The position numbers and the translations under genes are program-made. This document shows positions 19,151 to 27,988 of a stretch of 64,000 nt of DNA, in pieces. How positions within the stretch are numbered: position 1 is the first letter of the stretch; each line of letters opens with the position of its first letter. Below the pieces are notes generated by a model that saw only the letters and a program-made list of their open reading frames with translations, did not search any database and was not told where the DNA came from. Source of the stretch: Acidobacteriota bacterium. GTDB lineage: Bacteria; Acidobacteriota; Vicinamibacteria; Vicinamibacterales; CAVVIG01. Location: positions 1-64,000 of the forward strand of contig JACPZW010000066.1 in assembly GCA_016195265.1 (NCBI GenBank), given 5' to 3'.

Positions 19151-19899
19151 TATCGATATTTCTTCATCGCGACGGCCGCGTCGAGGCGCCGACGAGCATC
19201 GAGCGGAACTGGATCAGCGCGCCGCACGGCGCGTTTCTGTGGGTGGATCTCCCGGCGCCGTCGATCCCTGATGCGCTGGTCCTAAGCGAAACGTTCGCCT
19301 TCCATAAGCTCGCCGTGGAAGATGCGATGACCGCGCCGGCCGGCGGCCATCTCCCGAAGCTCGAAGCGTACGATGGCTACTTCTTCGCCATCTTCCACGA
19401 CGCCGATTCGGACGTGAGCGCGTTCGTCGGCCCGCACTATCTGGTCACCGTCCATCGGCGTGAGTCGAAGCCGATCGCGGATCTGACCGACAGCCTGCGT
19501 CACGGACCGGCGGCGATGTCCGAGGGCCCGATGGCGCTGTTCCACCGGCTGGTCGACGGCGTGGCCGATGGATGCCGGAAGGAGGGCGAGGCCCTCGTCG
19601 AACGGGTCGACAAGCTCGAGCACGAGGTCTTCGAGAAAGCCTCGCCCGCGCTGCTCAAGCTCGTGCTGAGCGTCCAGCGCGAGGCGATCGCCTTTCAGCA
19701 GACGATCACCGCGCAGTCCGAGATCGTCGAGCGCCTGAGCCGGCGCGAGTTCGTCGACATCAGCACCGAAATGTCGTTCCGGTTCCGCGACGTGCACGAC
19801 CACCTCGTACGCCTGACGTTCGACGCCGCGGCGCTTGACGGCCGCCTATCCGGCCTGCTGACCGTCGCGGCTGGATTCGCCGGCCGACGCTGGATCTGA
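19147..19899 (+). pseudogene. CorA-like Mg2+ channel protein lacking the membrane domain
   Basis: The 250-residue product matches the cytoplasmic funnel of CorA-family channels: an N-terminal alpha/beta part (LPKLEAYDGYFFAIFHD, HYLVTVHRR) and the long stalk helices (KLEHEVFEKA, LVLSVQREAIAFQQ, FRFRDVHDHLVRL). It stops at FAGRRWI, where the stalk should continue into two transmembrane helices with the GMN filter; none follows in this frame. It therefore cannot form a channel by itself. The TTG start overlaps the ppdK stop. The truncation point is about 30 bp before a REP pair, suggesting a rearrangement there. A deliberately soluble regulator is possible but less likely. Confidence 0.7.
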
Positions 19900-19930
19900 G
19901 ACGCACCGTTTACGTGTCCGTAGTACGTTG

Positions 19931-19990
19931 GGCGGGTCCTTTCGGACCCGCCGGAGAGCCCCCGGACAGCCGGGTCCGAAAGGACCCGGC
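19931..19990. repeat. REP-like opposed pair between corA-like gene and mutL
   Basis: GGCGGGTCC/GGACCCGCC (19931-19939, 19944-19952) followed by GCCGGGTCC/GGACCCGGC (19969-19977, 19982-19990). Confidence 0.9.
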
Positions 19991-20005
19991 CGACGTATCG
20001 CGACC

Positions 20006-21766
20006 ATGCCTAAGATCACCCGGCTGCCCGCCGACCTCGCCAACCAGATTGCCGCCGGGGAAGTCGTCGAACGTCCCGCCTCCGTTGTCAAGGAGCTCGT
20101 CGAGAACGCGATCGACGCGGGCGCGCGCCGTCTCGTGATCCATATCGAGCTGGGCGGCAAGAAGCAGGTGCGCGTCGAGGACGATGGGGAAGGGATGGAG
20201 GCGGAGGACGCGCGGTTGGCGCTCGAGCGTCACGCGACGAGCAAGATCACGCGTGCCGAAGATCTCGCTGCGATCCGGACGATGGGGTTTCGCGGCGAGG
20301 CGCTGCCGTCGATCGCGTCCGTGTCGCACTTCGTCCTGCGCACGCGCGCGCGCGGCGAGCAGAGCGGGACCGAGATTCGCGTCAACGGCGGCGCGGTCGC
20401 GTCCGTCCGCGAGATCGGCGCGCCGGAGGGCACGGCGGTCGAGGTCAACGATCTCTTCTACAACCTTCCGGCACGGCGGAAGTTTCTGAAATCAGACGGC
20501 GGCGAGTCGGCGCAGGTGTCGCGCATCGTGACGCAGCTCGCCCTCGCGTCACCCGAGGTCGGCTTCACGCTGACGAGCGCGGCGCGCACGGTGCTGCAGT
20601 GCCCGCCCGCGGCTTCACTGCGCGACCGGCTGTACCAGATCTACGGCGAGCGCACCGACCTGATGGAGATCCGGAAGGATGCCGGCGGTATGAAGGTGAC
20701 CGGCTTCATCGCGGCGCTGGCGGAGCAGGGGCCCACGCGCGGTCCTCAGCACGTCTTCATCAACCGGCGCATCATCAAGGACAAGACGATTGCCCACGCG
20801 ATCATCGACGCCTACAGCCAGGCGTCGATCAAGGAGCGGAGCCCGGAAGTGCATCTCTTCATCGAGATGCCGCTGGACGCGCTCGACGTGAACGTGCACC
20901 CGACCAAGGCCGAGGTCCGCTTCCGCGATCAGTCGCACGTACACGAAGTCGTCCGCCGCGCGTTCATGGAAGCGCTGGGCCAGAGCGGCGCGCCGCAATT
21001 ACAGCTGCGCCCCGAGATGCCGATCGCGCCGCAGCCGATGACCGCAACGCTCCCCGGCGTCCTGGCCGGCGGTGCGTACCCGAGTCGCTGGATTCCTGAG
21101 GCGGCTCAGCAGTCTGCAGCTCAGCACCCGGCACCCAGCACGGCACCAGGCACCTCAGCACCCGGCGCCCAGCACCCGCCGTCGGAGATCAAACCAATGA
21201 TCCCCCTCGGCCAGTTCCGCGACACGTTCATCATCGCGGTGGACGCCGACGGCGTGGCGATCATCGATCAACACGTCGCGCACGAGCGCGTGCTGTTCGA
21301 GCGCGTGATGGAGAAGCTGACGGCGGGGCGTCTGGAGTCGCAGCGGCTGCTCGTGCCGATGGTGCTCGACCTCGCGCCGTCCGCGCACCAGGCACTGGTC
21401 GGCCGATCGGCCGAGCTCGAGCGCCTTGGATTTGAGATCGAGACGTTCGGCGCGGCCAGCGTGAAGGTCGGCGCCGTACCGGCGTTGTTGAAGGCGGAGG
21501 ACAGCGCCAAGGCGCTGCTCGCGCTCGCCGAGGATCTCGAAGGCCTCGACCGCGGCGCGCACGTCCAGGACGCGCTGCAGCGCATCGCCGCGACGACGGC
21601 GTGCCATGCGGCGGTGAAGGCGAACTATCCGCTGACGTACGAGAAGATGGCGCACATCCTCGACGAACTGCGGGCGACGGCGTACTCGACGGTCTGTCCG
21701 CACGGCCGCCCGGTGATGTTGAGGCTGACGCGACGCGAAATCGAGAAGAACTTCGACAGGATCTGA
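20006..21766 (+). CDS. mutL: DNA mismatch repair protein MutL
   Basis: MutL (586 aa) has the GHKL ATPase N-terminus (IAAGEVVERPASVVKELVENAIDAGA, DDGEGM, RHATSKI, TMGFRGEALPSIASV) and a C-terminal dimerisation/endonuclease domain. A DQHVAHERVLFE motif resembles the DQHA(X)2E(X)4E metal site with one Ala to Val change, and CPHGRP is present, so nicking activity is plausible. The linker near residues 365-395 (rich in Ala, Pro, Ser, Gln and His) is encoded by a CAGCACCCGGCACC-type short repeat. ATG 20006 precedes the conserved PKITRLP; the open frame upstream is REP sequence. Confidence 0.95.
   Translation: MPKITRLPADLANQIAAGEVVERPASVVKELVENAIDAGARRLVIHIELGGKKQVRVEDDGEGMEAEDARLALERHATSKITRAEDLAAIRTMGFRGEALPSIASVSHFVLRTRARGEQSGTEIRVNGGAVASVREIGAPEGTAVEVNDLFYNLPARRKFLKSDGGESAQVSRIVTQLALASPEVGFTLTSAARTVLQCPPAASLRDRLYQIYGERTDLMEIRKDAGGMKVTGFIAALAEQGPTRGPQHVFINRRIIKDKTIAHAIIDAYSQASIKERSPEVHLFIEMPLDALDVNVHPTKAEVRFRDQSHVHEVVRRAFMEALGQSGAPQLQLRPEMPIAPQPMTATLPGVLAGGAYPSRWIPEAAQQSAAQHPAPSTAPGTSAPGAQHPPSEIKPMIPLGQFRDTFIIAVDADGVAIIDQHVAHERVLFERVMEKLTAGRLESQRLLVPMVLDLAPSAHQALVGRSAELERLGFEIETFGAASVKVGAVPALLKAEDSAKALLALAEDLEGLDRGAHVQDALQRIAATTACHAAVKANYPLTYEKMAHILDELRATAYSTVCPHGRPVMLRLTRREIEKNFDRI
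21110..21185 (+). repeat. short-period repeat encoding the MutL linker
   Basis: Imperfect copies of CAGCACC/GGCACC. It lies between the ATPase and C-terminal domains of MutL. Confidence 0.7.
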
Positions 21767-21769
21767 AAA

Positions 21770-21818
21770 GGTAAGAGGGTAGGAAGGCAGGAAGGGCAGG
21801 AGGGGCGGGAAGGGTGAG
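21770..21818 (+). repeat. purine-rich short-period repeat
   Basis: Imperfect repeats of GGAAGGGCAGGA type between mutL and the small membrane protein gene. They also provide its ribosome binding site. Confidence 0.6.
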
Positions 21819-21987
21819 GCAAACGCTCTACTACGTTGGTCGTCTCGGGCAGCTGCTCGGTATGTGGTTGCTCCTCGTCGATGTCGTTACGGCCGGGCCG
21901 ATGGGGCCGCAGCCGCAGCCGTTCGCCGTCGGCGTCGCGATCTTTGTCGCCGGCTGGGGCCTGACGAAAGTGTTCAAAGCCTCGTAG
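21814..21987 (+). CDS. small two-helix membrane protein
   Basis: A 57-residue reading frame starts with GTG 21814 behind GGGAAGGG. It encodes two hydrophobic segments, LLGMWLLLVDVV and FAVGVAIFVAGWGLTKVF, separated by a Pro/Gln-rich loop GPMGPQPQP. Nothing identifies a function. The good Shine-Dalgarno, the amphipathic pattern and its position just after mutL on the same strand suggest a real gene. No paralogue is seen in the window. Confidence 0.5.
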   Translation: MRQTLYYVGRLGQLLGMWLLLVDVVTAGPMGPQPQPFAVGVAIFVAGWGLTKVFKAS

Positions 21988-22011
21988 CGCGGCTCGTAGA
22001 TCCGTAGTAGC

Positions 22012-22030
22012 GCGATCCTTTCAGGGTCGC
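22012..22030. repeat. degenerate REP-like palindrome
   Basis: GCGATCC (22012-22018) and GGGTCGC (22024-22030) with one G-T mismatch, preceded by GTAG. Confidence 0.55.
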
Positions 22031-22125
22031 GACAGCCTGTGGTCCAGCATTCTGACCCTCACGGCACCCACGCGTCAGCATCCGCGATCATCGGCGCGGG
22101 CGATGGGTCGGCGATGCTCGCGTGC

Positions 22126-22131
22126 TATCCT
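22126..22131 (+). promoter_or_regulatory. -10 box TATCCT, leaderless promoter of the Uma2 gene
   Basis: TATCCT lies 5 nt before ATG 22137 with no Shine-Dalgarno. Confidence 0.45.
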
Positions 22132-22136
22132 GCGCC

Positions 22137-22706
22137 ATGGGCCAGCCAGACCGGAGTCGCCCGCCCGCCACCTATGACGATCTCCTGAAGGTGCCTGACC
22201 ATCTTGTCGCCGAGATCGTCGACGGCGATCTCTACGCGTCACCTCGCCCCGCGCCCCGGCATGCCGCTGCGAGTTCTGGTCTGGGCGGCGCCCTGCACGG
22301 ACCATTCGACAAAGGACGGGGAGGTCCCGGCGGGTGGCGCATCCTGGATGAACCCGAACTGCACCGTGGACGCGACGTGGTGGTGCCGGACATCGCCGGT
22401 TGGCGTCGGGAGCGCCTGCCCGCCTTGCCCGAGCAAGCCTACTTCTCGGTGGCGCCGGATTGGATCTGCGAAGTCGTGTCGCCGTCGACGGCGGCGCTCG
22501 ATCGGGTGAAGAAGCTCGCGGTGTACGCGCGCGAGCGCGTGTCGCACGCGTGGCTCGTCGATCCGCTGGCTCGAACGCTCGAGATGCTGCGACTTGAAAA
22601 CGGCCGATGGACCATCGTGTCCACGTGCAGTGGCGCCGACGTCGTCCGCGCCGAGCCCTTCGAGGCCATCGAACTGGATCTCACGCTTCTCTGGGAGATG
22701 CCGTGA
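22137..22706 (+). CDS. Uma2 family (DUF820) putative endonuclease
   Basis: The 189-residue product belongs to the Uma2/DUF820 group of PD-(D/E)XK nuclease-fold proteins. It has the N-terminal TYDDLLKVPDHLVAEIVDGDLY signature, a VVPDIAGWR strand carrying the PD, and ICEVVSPST with the conserved Glu followed by DRVKKLAVYARERVSHAWLVDP, which is the most typical family segment. The biological role of Uma2 proteins is not settled. ATG 22137 rather than the upstream GTG is preferred because it lies right behind a TATCCT box and before the conserved start. Confidence 0.82.
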   Translation: MGQPDRSRPPATYDDLLKVPDHLVAEIVDGDLYASPRPAPRHAAASSGLGGALHGPFDKGRGGPGGWRILDEPELHRGRDVVVPDIAGWRRERLPALPEQAYFSVAPDWICEVVSPSTAALDRVKKLAVYARERVSHAWLVDPLARTLEMLRLENGRWTIVSTCSGADVVRAEPFEAIELDLTLLWEMP

Positions 22707-22778
22707 TCGTCCCGTTATGGCCCTGATCAGCGGGACGGGGCTTGGCCCGTACGAAATCCAGCTCGTCGAGGGCTGGAA

Positions 22779-24236
22779 ATGACGCGCCGATTGCTCGCGC
22801 TCGTGGTTGCGCTGACCTGCAGCGCGGGCCTGTCAGGCGAGCGTGTCCAGCTGGACGCCGACTCGCGCTTCAAGGCGCTCGCCTCACTCGTCTCGGAGAA
22901 GATGCGCGACTATCACATCCCCGGCGTCGCACTGGGGATCGTGGAGAACGGCACGGTCACGATGCGCGCGTTCGGCGTGACGAACGTCGACGACCCGCTG
23001 CCCATCACGACGCACACCGTGTTTCCTATCGCGTCCATTTCCAAGACGATCGCGGCGACCGCGATGATGCGTCTTGTCGAGCAAGGCCGCGTCGATCTTC
23101 GCGCGCCGGTGCGCAGGTACCTTCCCGACTTCCGCGTGCAGGACGACGCCGTCAGCCGAGACGTGACCATCTGGCATCTGCTCACACATACGAGCGGCTG
23201 GGAAGGCCAGGTGGCGCCTCCCGACCGCGGTGACCAGTCACTCAAAGCGTTCGTCGACGGCATGGGCACGCTGATGCAGCTCGCGCCGCCCGGCGCGGCG
23301 TGGAGCTACAACAACGCCGGCTTCAGCATCGCCGGCCGCGTGATCGAGACCGTGACCGGTCAGTCCATCAATGCCGCGATCCGGGATCTCGTGTTCATGC
23401 CGCTCGGCCTCGAGCACGCGGGCACGACGGCGGCGGAGTTCCTGTCCGCGCCGCGGTTCGCGCTCGGTCATTTCAACCGCGGCGACAATCCGGCCACGCC
23501 GCAACGTCCGTTCGTGCCGTCGACGAGCGTCACCGCGGGCGGCGTGGGCCTCTGTCTGACGGACCTGCTGACGTACGCGCGCTTTCATCTCGGCGACGGC
23601 ACCGCAGCGAACGGCGAGCGCGTGCTGACGAAGGCGTCGCTCGACCTGATGAAGACGCCGCAACTGCGCAAGCAGTCCAACGACGATGACATCGGGCTGC
23701 CGTGGCATCTGCGCCGCGTGGGCGACGTGCTGACGGCGGCGCACGGCGGCACGCTTGGCGGCCATATCCTGCTGCTGGAGCTGGTGCCCGAACGGACCTT
23801 CGCGATCGGCATCCTGACCAACGCGTCCAACGGCTGGCGGCTGATTCAGGATGTCGAGCGCGCGGCGCTGCAATCGTACGAGGGCGCGACATTCACGACG
23901 AACCACGCGATCGCGCATCGCGGTCTGATCGAGACGCTGCCGACGGCGCATCCGCTCGCGACGCAGCCGGATCCGGCGCCGTACGTCGGCCGCTACCTGC
24001 GGCCGATGAACGCCCTCGTCGTACGCGCCGATCGCGGGCGCGTCTTCGTGCAGGTGCGGCCAAACGCGGGCGAGGCGCAACCGGAGATGCCGGTCGCGTT
24101 CTACGGTCCCGATCGGGCGGTCGTCACCGGCGGAACGGATCAGGGGCAGTCGATTGAATTCGTGCGTGCGCCGGACGGCCGCGTGAGATGGGTGCGCGTG
24201 ACCGGACGAATTGCTGTCCGTGAAACTGAAAAGTGA
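22779..24236 (+). CDS. exported serine hydrolase of the beta-lactamase class C fold
   Basis: The 485-residue product has a signal peptide (LLALVVALTCSAGLS) and the penicillin-binding/class C beta-lactamase fold. The SxxK motif is SISK in FPIASISKT, the second motif is YNN in WSYNNAGFSIAGR, and the third is HGG in AHGGTLGGH. Such proteins act as esterases, D-amino-acid peptidases or unknown hydrolases; substrate cannot be told. A C-terminal beta domain follows from about residue 400. The last codons are part of a TGAAAAG short repeat (24218-24256). A fragment-like coding stretch directly upstream (22721-22778) shows no separate gene. Confidence 0.85.
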   Translation: MTRRLLALVVALTCSAGLSGERVQLDADSRFKALASLVSEKMRDYHIPGVALGIVENGTVTMRAFGVTNVDDPLPITTHTVFPIASISKTIAATAMMRLVEQGRVDLRAPVRRYLPDFRVQDDAVSRDVTIWHLLTHTSGWEGQVAPPDRGDQSLKAFVDGMGTLMQLAPPGAAWSYNNAGFSIAGRVIETVTGQSINAAIRDLVFMPLGLEHAGTTAAEFLSAPRFALGHFNRGDNPATPQRPFVPSTSVTAGGVGLCLTDLLTYARFHLGDGTAANGERVLTKASLDLMKTPQLRKQSNDDDIGLPWHLRRVGDVLTAAHGGTLGGHILLLELVPERTFAIGILTNASNGWRLIQDVERAALQSYEGATFTTNHAIAHRGLIETLPTAHPLATQPDPAPYVGRYLRPMNALVVRADRGRVFVQVRPNAGEAQPEMPVAFYGPDRAVVTGGTDQGQSIEFVRAPDGRVRWVRVTGRIAVRETEK

Positions 24237-24256
24237 GAACTGAAAAGTGAAAACGG
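24218..24256 (+). repeat. short-period repeat (CTGAAAAGTGA type)
   Basis: Imperfect 7-9-nt repeats over the end of the serine hydrolase gene. Confidence 0.7.
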
Positions 24257-24267
24257 GAGCAGGAGAC

Positions 24268-24695
24268 ATGACGCACGAGGAGATCCGAACGCTGGTGCAG
24301 CGATTCGTGAAAGCCTGGGGCGCGGAAGATCTGGAGGGCTGCTCGCGTGCTATGACGACAACGCCGAGCTAATCAGCCCGCTCCTGCATACACAGCGCGG
24401 AAGCGAGGCGATCGAACGAGCGCATCAGGATCTGTTCCTGGCGTTCGCCGACATCGTACCGGACGTGCACGACATCGTGATCGACGTCGAGCAGCAGCAG
24501 GCCGTTCTGGTGTTTACGATCAACGCCACGCAGAAGGCGGACTTTCACGGCTTCCCGGCGTCAGGACGCCGCGTCGCCACGCCGACCGCGTTCGCCTTCC
24601 ACTTCAAGGACGGACGGATCATCTCGGAGCGCCGCCTGTACGACTACGGCGGCTTCCTGATGCAGCTCGGCATTCTCAAGGCACGCGGCGTATGA
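24268..24695 (+). pseudogene. SnoaL-like/NTF2-fold protein with a frameshift
   Basis: An ATG at 24268 with GGAG upstream opens MTHEEIRTLVQRFVKAWGAEDLEG, a typical SnoaL-like beginning, but the frame ends at 24372. Reading one frame over from about 24339 continues the family sense (LLACYDDNAELISP, then DIVIDV and a C-terminal FKDGRIISERRLYDYGGF) to 24695. One missing C around 24339 explains the break. SnoaL-like proteins include polyketide cyclases and many small ligand-binding enzymes. This is either a recent pseudogene or a one-base sequence error. Confidence 0.75.
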
Positions 24696-24696
24696 A

Positions 24697-25047
24697 CTAC
24701 TTCGGCTTCGAGAAGCTCGTGACCGCTTCCGCTTCGCTGTCGTAGGTATCGAACACGGTCAGAAGCTTCGTGATCGACAGCAGATCCTTGATCCGCTTCG
24801 TCGTGTTCATCAGCTTCAGCGCGCCGCCGGATTTCGTCACGGTGGCGTAGGCCTGGACGATTTCGCCGAGCCCCGCGCTGTCCACGTACGACACTTCACC
24901 AAGGTTCAGCAGCACCTTCTTCTGACCCTGCTGGATCAGGCTGCGCATCTTGTCTTTCAACATGGCGTCGCCGCCGTCACCCAGCGTAATCTTGCCCGAC
25001 ACATCCACAATCACTACGTCGCCGACCGCGCGCTCCGAGATCTGCAT
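24697..25047 (-). CDS. STAS-domain anti-sigma factor antagonist
   Basis: The 116-residue product is a single STAS domain of the SpoIIAA/RsbV type, which in partner-switching pathways is phosphorylated by a serine kinase anti-sigma factor. The phosphoacceptor region is YVDSAGLGEIV (Ser near residue 57), with the N-terminal DVVIVDVSGKI strand and the GGALKLM segment. No kinase or phosphatase partner is encoded nearby. It converges with the SnoaL-like gene with 1 nt between stops. A CCCTCAG short repeat (25049-25089) fills the gap to the next start. Confidence 0.88.
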   Translation of the reverse strand: MQISERAVGDVVIVDVSGKITLGDGGDAMLKDKMRSLIQQGQKKVLLNLGEVSYVDSAGLGEIVQAYATVTKSGGALKLMNTTKRIKDLLSITKLLTVFDTYDSEAEAVTSFSKPK

Positions 25048-25048
25048 A

Positions 25049-25089
25049 GTCAGCCCCTCAGCCCTGTGCCCTTAGCCCTCAGCCCTTCG
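25049..25089 (+). repeat. short-period repeat (CAGCCCT type)
   Basis: Copies of CAGCCCT/TAGCCCT between the divergent STAS and DUF885 genes. The same type recurs at 54403, 55075 and 60092. Confidence 0.75.
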
Positions 25090-25101
25090 AAGGTTCGTCA
25101 G

Positions 25102-25107
25102 TATAAT
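25102..25107 (+). promoter_or_regulatory. -10 box TATAAT, leaderless promoter of the DUF885 gene
   Basis: TATAAT ends 5 nt before ATG 25113. No Shine-Dalgarno is present. Confidence 0.6.
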
Positions 25108-25112
25108 CCGGC

Positions 25113-26870
25113 ATGGCTCGACGCTTCGTAATCGTTTTTCTCTGCGCGGTGGCGTTGTTCACGGGGGCGTGCGGGGCCGGCGCGCCGCCGCCGCCCACGG
25201 CATCCGCCGACGCCCAGGTCCGCCAGCTCGCCGACACGTTCCTGGCCGCGTATTTCGACCGCTATCCCGAACAGGCCACGATCTACGGCGTTCCCGGCCG
25301 CCCTCACGATCGCCTCACCGACAATTCCGTAGCCGCGCAAAAGGCCTGGGAGGCCCGCGAGGATGCGTGGCTGGCTGCCATAAGGAAGATCGATCCGCGG
25401 ACCATCGGCGCGCCCCCGCTCCGCGCCACCTACGCCATCGTCCGTCAGGCGATCGAAGGCGACGTCGCCAAGCGCGTCTGCCGCGACGAGCTGTGGAACG
25501 TCAGCCAGATGACCGGCTGGCAGGTGAGCGACGGCTACCTGGTCACGATTCAGCCCGTCGGGACCGACGAGGCGCGCAAAGACGCACTGGCCCGATGGGG
25601 CGCGCTGCCGAAGTACATAGACACCGAAATCGCGAATCTGGGCGAGGGCCTCAAGCTCGGCTACACCTCCCCGAAGCAGAACGTCCGCATCGTCATCGAC
25701 CAGATTCGCAGCCTGGCGTCCACACCGGTCAAGGAGTCGCCCTTCGATTCGCCGTCGCAGCGCGACAAGACGCCGGAGTTCCAGAAGGCCTTCGATGCAC
25801 TGGTCGCGGACACGATCACCCCTGCGGTCAAACGGTACGCGGACTATCTCGAGAAGACCTACCTGCCGGGTGCGCGCGAGGCGACCGCCGTGTCGGCGAA
25901 CCCGAACGGCGCCGCGTGCTACGACGCGAGCGTGCTCTATCACAGCTCGTCGGAGAAAACAGCGAAAGAGGTCCACGCGCTGGGACTCCAGCAGATCGAC
26001 GTGCTGACGGCGCAGATGCGGGAGATTGCCCAGCAGGCGTTGGGCACGAGCGACGTCGCGGCGGCGCTCCGGCAGGTGCGGACCGACCCGAAGTACAAGT
26101 TCAAGGACCGGGCGGAAAAGATCGCCTACTCGCAGGCGGCGCTCGCGCGCGCGAAGCTCACGATTCCGCAGTGGTTCGGGCTGCTGCCGAAGTCCGATGT
26201 CGTCATCACGCCGTATCCGGCGTTCCGTGAGAAGAACGCGCCGAACGAGTACAACCCGCCGGCCGAGGACGGCAGCCGCCCGGCCGTGTTCTTCATCAGC
26301 GCCTATCAGGCGGAGCAGCAGAGCCGGGTGGAGGACGAATCGACGGCGTTTCACGAAACGATTCCCGGTCACCATCTGCAGGGTGCCATCGCGCTCGAGC
26401 GGAAGGAGATTCACCCGATCGGCCGCTACATCTTCAACAGCGGGTACGTCGAAGGCTGGGCGCTGTACGCCGAGACGCTGGCCGACGAGATGAAGCTCTT
26501 CACGGGCGACGTGGACCGCATCGGCCTGCTGTCGTCGCAGGCGCTGCGCGCGGCGCGGCTCGTCGTGGACTCCGGCCTGCACACGATGGGATGGACGCGG
26601 CAGCAGGCGATCGACTACATGATGGCGCACACGGCCGAGAGCGAGCACGACGTGACGTCCGAAGTCGATCGGTACATCGTCTGGCCGGGCCAGGCGACCG
26701 CGTACATGATCGGCAAGATCGAGATCAGCGCGGCGCGCGACGAGGCGCGGGAAGTGCTGGGCGAGAAGTTCGACATCAAGGCGTTCCACGATCGGGTGCT
26801 CGAGGACGGCGGCGTACCGTTGACCTACTTGCGCGAGAAGATCCGTGTGTGGGCGGCTGGCGTGAAGTGA
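25113..26870 (+). CDS. DUF885 family lipoprotein, putative zinc peptidase
   Basis: The 585-residue product has a lipoprotein signal (VALFTGAC with Cys as lipidation site near residue 22) and the all-helical DUF885 fold. The metal motif HETIPGHHLQ lies near residue 415 and is followed by the EGWALYAE element with the third ligand, as in peptidases of this group related to M32/M3-like gluzincins. The protein would be anchored to the outer or inner membrane, facing the periplasm. Family members are numerous in Acidobacteriota, and the natural substrate is unknown. Confidence 0.85.
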   Translation: MARRFVIVFLCAVALFTGACGAGAPPPPTASADAQVRQLADTFLAAYFDRYPEQATIYGVPGRPHDRLTDNSVAAQKAWEAREDAWLAAIRKIDPRTIGAPPLRATYAIVRQAIEGDVAKRVCRDELWNVSQMTGWQVSDGYLVTIQPVGTDEARKDALARWGALPKYIDTEIANLGEGLKLGYTSPKQNVRIVIDQIRSLASTPVKESPFDSPSQRDKTPEFQKAFDALVADTITPAVKRYADYLEKTYLPGAREATAVSANPNGAACYDASVLYHSSSEKTAKEVHALGLQQIDVLTAQMREIAQQALGTSDVAAALRQVRTDPKYKFKDRAEKIAYSQAALARAKLTIPQWFGLLPKSDVVITPYPAFREKNAPNEYNPPAEDGSRPAVFFISAYQAEQQSRVEDESTAFHETIPGHHLQGAIALERKEIHPIGRYIFNSGYVEGWALYAETLADEMKLFTGDVDRIGLLSSQALRAARLVVDSGLHTMGWTRQQAIDYMMAHTAESEHDVTSEVDRYIVWPGQATAYMIGKIEISAARDEAREVLGEKFDIKAFHDRVLEDGGVPLTYLREKIRVWAAGVK

Positions 26871-26877
26871 TGAGTAG

Positions 26878-26926
26878 GGCGGGTCCTTTCGGACCCGCCT
26901 GATTTGCCGGGTCCAGAGGACCCGGC
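26878..26926. repeat. REP-like opposed pair
   Basis: GGCGGGTCC/GGACCCGCC (26878-26886, 26891-26899) then GCCGGGTCC/GGACCCGGC (26906-26914, 26918-26926), flanked by GTAG and CTAC. Confidence 0.9.
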
Positions 26927-26938
26927 CTACGTACGAAC

Positions 26939-27988
26939 ATGACAAATCCCACTCTGCGTTCTTGGCGCTCTCCGCGGTTAAACGTCAGCGCGTTCGTTCT
27001 GGTTTTTGTCGCAGTGACCGGGCTCGCGGCGCAGGCGCCGCGGACACACGAATTGCCGCTGTCGCCGGATCACGTGCACTGGGGGTACTACGACTCGCGC
27101 GTCTCGCCGGCGCTCCGCGTGGCGTCCGGCGATCGCGTGCGGATCGAGACCATGGTCGCCGGCGGATTGCAACGTCTGCGGCTGGCCGGCGCGACGGAAG
27201 CGGAGATCCCGGAATCGCTGAAGGCCGTCGAGCAACGCGTGACCGAGCGCGGCCCGGGTGCGCACCCGATGTCCGGGCCAGTCTTCGTCGAAGGCGCCGA
27301 GCCGGGTGACACGCTCGAGATCCGCGTTCTCGCGATCGAGTTCCTGCATCCCTTCGGCGTCGTCGCGTTCGCGCCCGGCGGCGGTGTGCTGCCGGACGAG
27401 TTTCCCTACGCGCACTTCAAGCTGCTGCGGTGGCGCGCGGGCGCAGACAGCCTTCAGTTCAGCCCGAACATCTCGCTGAAGTTCGCACCGTTCTTCGGAT
27501 CGATTGGCGTCGCGCCACCACCGCTCGTCGGCCGCATCTCAAGCCGTCCGCCCGGCTGGCACGGCGGCAACATGGACAACAAGGACCTCGTCGCCGGCTC
27601 GACGCTGTACCTGCCGGTCCATGTGGCCGGCGCGCTCGTCTCGTTCGGCGACGGTCACGCGATGCAGGGCGACGGGGAAGTGACCGGCACGGCGGTCGAG
27701 ACGTCGTTGCGCGGGACGTTCGAGCTGCGCGTCAGGAAGGGTCAGCGTCTGCGCTGGCCGCGCGCCGAGACGCCGACGCACTACATCACGATGGGCCTGA
27801 ACGAAGATCTCGACGAAGCCGCGCAACTCGCGACGAGAGAAATGGTGGACTTCCTCGTCGCCGAGAAGGGCCTGTCGCGAGACGATGCCTATGTGCTGTG
27901 CTCGATCGCCGCGGATTTGCACGTAACCCAGGCCGTGGACGCGACCAAAGGCGTCCACGTCACGTTGGCCAAGAGCATCTTCAAGTAG
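26939..27988 (+). CDS. exported acetamidase/formamidase family protein
   Basis: The 349-residue protein matches FmdA_AmdA amidases, which hydrolyse formamide or acetamide to ammonia and the acid. It has an N-terminal signal segment (SAFVLVFVAVTGLAAQA), HVHWGYYD near residue 42, the EGAEPGDTLEIRVL segment, GGNMDNKDLVAGSTLYLPV with typical GGNxD residues, and FGDGHAMQGDGEV. Export is unusual for cytoplasmic amidases but common among acidobacterial paralogues. Its TAG stop is provided by the GTAG end of the downstream REP element. Confidence 0.85.
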   Translation: MTNPTLRSWRSPRLNVSAFVLVFVAVTGLAAQAPRTHELPLSPDHVHWGYYDSRVSPALRVASGDRVRIETMVAGGLQRLRLAGATEAEIPESLKAVEQRVTERGPGAHPMSGPVFVEGAEPGDTLEIRVLAIEFLHPFGVVAFAPGGGVLPDEFPYAHFKLLRWRAGADSLQFSPNISLKFAPFFGSIGVAPPPLVGRISSRPPGWHGGNMDNKDLVAGSTLYLPVHVAGALVSFGDGHAMQGDGEVTGTAVETSLRGTFELRVRKGQRLRWPRAETPTHYITMGLNEDLDEAAQLATREMVDFLVAEKGLSRDDAYVLCSIAADLHVTQAVDATKGVHVTLAKSIFK

